Source: Temnothorax longispinosus (lineage: Eukaryota > Arthropoda > Insecta > Hymenoptera > Formicidae). From it: DNA of 64,000 bases. The notes under the pieces are model-generated. The model was given only the letters and a program-made list of their open reading frames with translations, made no database searches and had not been told where the DNA came from. A program made the translations under genes and the position numbers. Below, piece by piece: positions 62,301 to 64,000 of this stretch. Location of the stretch: NCBI RefSeq assembly GCF_030848805.1, contig NC_092366.1:434001-498000 (forward strand), read 5' to 3'. The number at the start of each line of letters is the position of its first letter. Positions within the stretch are counted from its first letter, which is position 1.

Positions 62301-64000
62301 CATCGCAGGAATAGAGAGACGTAAGCAAGAGAATATAACGAGAAAAAGCGAGAGGGTAACGGCGAAGAAAGTCTGATTATGAAGCGACTGACTCGCTTCT
62401 CTCTGAGAAAATCGCAAACGGAACGCAATTAGAAATAGAATATAAAATGACGAATTTGCACGGGTTTAATTTTTAAATCTGTATTCGCATTTTCAGATTG
62501 ATTTATTGTACTACTTGCTGTTTTTACGGCGATAAAAAATAGATATCAAGAAAATTTAATGAAAAAAGAATGATCTTTTTTCAGCTATAGCTCCAATTTT
62601 TTTTAATATTTTAAAGTAGCTTTAAATTTATAAGTAGAAACTTAACGAAGTGTGTAATCTAGTGAAACTTAGTTTTTCAATTTTAATTGAGCAGCGATAA
62701 TGTGGGACGTATGTTAGCGAGCAAAATAATACTGTTTTTAGCAAAAATGTGAATTTTTAATAAAAGAATTAATTATATTTTTTATAATTATATTATAAAA
62801 AATTTAAAAAAATATTTTGGACATTTACAATTAGATTTTATTAATTATAATTGGAGTGTAATATTATATCTTACACAGTCTCATACATTATAGCTACGAT
62901 TTTTCATAGCAACGTTACTGATAGGTTAATAAGCTTTTTTTTATTACTGGACGTTAAAATGGCAAACAAGAGAATTAACTTATCCATTCTGCTTCAATTT
63001 GCAGTAAGACAGGTAAGAAATAAATAGAAAAAGGAACAAGGATAACGGCTTGCGTGAGAAGCGAAGTAGGTCAGGGAAAATCGAAAAAAGATTAAATTAT
63101 GCTGTTTGCAATGCAATCCTTTACATAATCCAGCAGGGTTTACTCGCGAGCAATACTCGCGAGTTTACAAACGGCGCATTGGTGAAATATCTTGTTGGAA
63201 AGAAGAGTCAGTTTCTGACGTGAGAGATTGATATAAAATTAGTTGGTTAAAAAGTTATCGCGCGCAATGTATTGTAGCTCGAAAAACAGGTATTAGCGGC
63301 GTGATTTAAAGTTGTATAATTGAAGCTAAGAGAAATCTTTACTCCCGCTGGAGATTTAATATGTTACTATAGAAAACACGGGCGCGATATCGTCGCTTTA
63401 TCCAGCCGAGAGAATCTCATATCGGGAATTGTTTGCTGCGGAATGAATTATGGTACGGGGCTGAGAATAATGAAAGAGATACGCGAATCGAATTATCCAC
63501 GAGCGAAATCGATGCAATTAACACTTAAATGGCATTTGCTGGTTATCGTATCTGTTAAAAAGAAATTGAGATCGATTTTGCGAATTTATCTCGTGTATAT
63601 ATTTATACCTATGTACATATAGATATATATACGTCTCTGTGTTGTGTATATACATACATATACGTATAAGCCATTCTATTTTAAATTGGCTACATATATA
63701 CCCTTAGATAAAAAGAAAGCGATTATAGGTATATACCGTGCATATATGAGAAAAATGTAGCCATCAATTCAGTTTACATTGGTAATTTGTCTGTATTATA
63801 TCTGCCTATACATACCATTCATTCTGTGCCGAAGATTACTTAATTTTATAACAAGTTATTGATTTTATGAAACATTGTTCATATGTCTAAAGTAGTACGC
63901 ACAATAATGTTTTAATAACAAGCGGAGACAGTTAATTAAGTATTTTAATTAGCAATCTTTTAATTAGAAATAACCCGAAATCGGACAAACGCGTTTGAAC
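59319..64000. other. Gene-less right end
   Basis: No supportable gene. A CpG-rich part at about 59820-61200 has overlapping ORFs on both strands. From 61480 to 63000 it is strongly AT-rich. Near 63590-63770 alternating TA/CA sequence contains an inverted pair (AATTGGCTACAT and ATGTAGCCATCAATT). Confidence 0.5.
59770..59793. repeat. (CT)n microsatellite
   Basis: About 11 CT units. Confidence 0.93.

Noticed and set aside
1..64000. Search by eye for tRNA genes, well-known insect microRNA seeds and TTAGG telomeric repeats
   Set aside because: None was found. A covariance-model scan could still reveal degenerate RNA genes that I cannot see.

Overview
The window looks like nuclear DNA of an insect, most likely a hymenopteran and perhaps an ant. 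The organism is inferred, not proven. The reasons are short ORFs only, no operon structure, uneven GC with abundant undepleted CpG, very many GA/CT dinucleotide tracts, and many small palindromic elements of the non-autonomous DNA-transposon type. I recognise no complete protein-coding gene, tRNA, rRNA, CRISPR array or telomeric repeat. The long ORFs are what random sequence of this composition would give. The window is best read as gene-poor intergenic or long-intron DNA.

Layout. 1-4.4 kb: a GA tract, then unique sequence with a CpG-rich stretch at about 1.6-3.3 kb. 4.4-5.7 kb: two inverted-repeat elements, about 240 bp and about 700 bp. 10.7 kb: a 117-bp TA-flanked palindromic element. 13.5-14.5 kb: a 972-bp TA-flanked element with perfect 24-bp ends, carrying a nested 102-bp palindrome that holds seven (N)ACGTC-type motifs at 10-11 bp spacing. 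15-30 kb: unique sequence with simple repeats. 30.3-32.1 kb: two diverged copies of a paired-block module plus a recurring AT-rich motif. 32.6-33.5 kb: a GC-rich decayed segment with broken reading frames and a strong hairpin, possibly a non-LTR retroelement relic. 37-41.4 kb: two more palindromic elements and a possible short cassette exon (40510-40602).

48.3-59.3 kb is the most structured part. Two arrays of a strict 163-bp satellite, with A and B monomers in largely alternating order, share one 3' tail and lie about 5 kb apart. Just after the first array is the best gene-like signal: a long 5'UTR-like stretch, an ATG at 50274 and a CCG|GTGAGT donor at 50350. Within 80 bp of that donor begins one arm of a roughly 99% identical inverted duplication (50.43-51.01 kb), whose partner lies at 58.03-59.32 kb and is split by a 729-bp insertion. 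Smaller shared segments at 50.15, 50.40, 55.74, 55.90 and 59.34 kb make this a mosaic of recent duplications. 59.4-64 kb is mostly AT-rich unique sequence.

If the first-exon candidate is real, the rest of the window to the right is its first intron, and the two weaker exon candidates (40.5 kb, upstream; 56.2 kb, inside the intron) need transcript evidence before they are linked to any gene.
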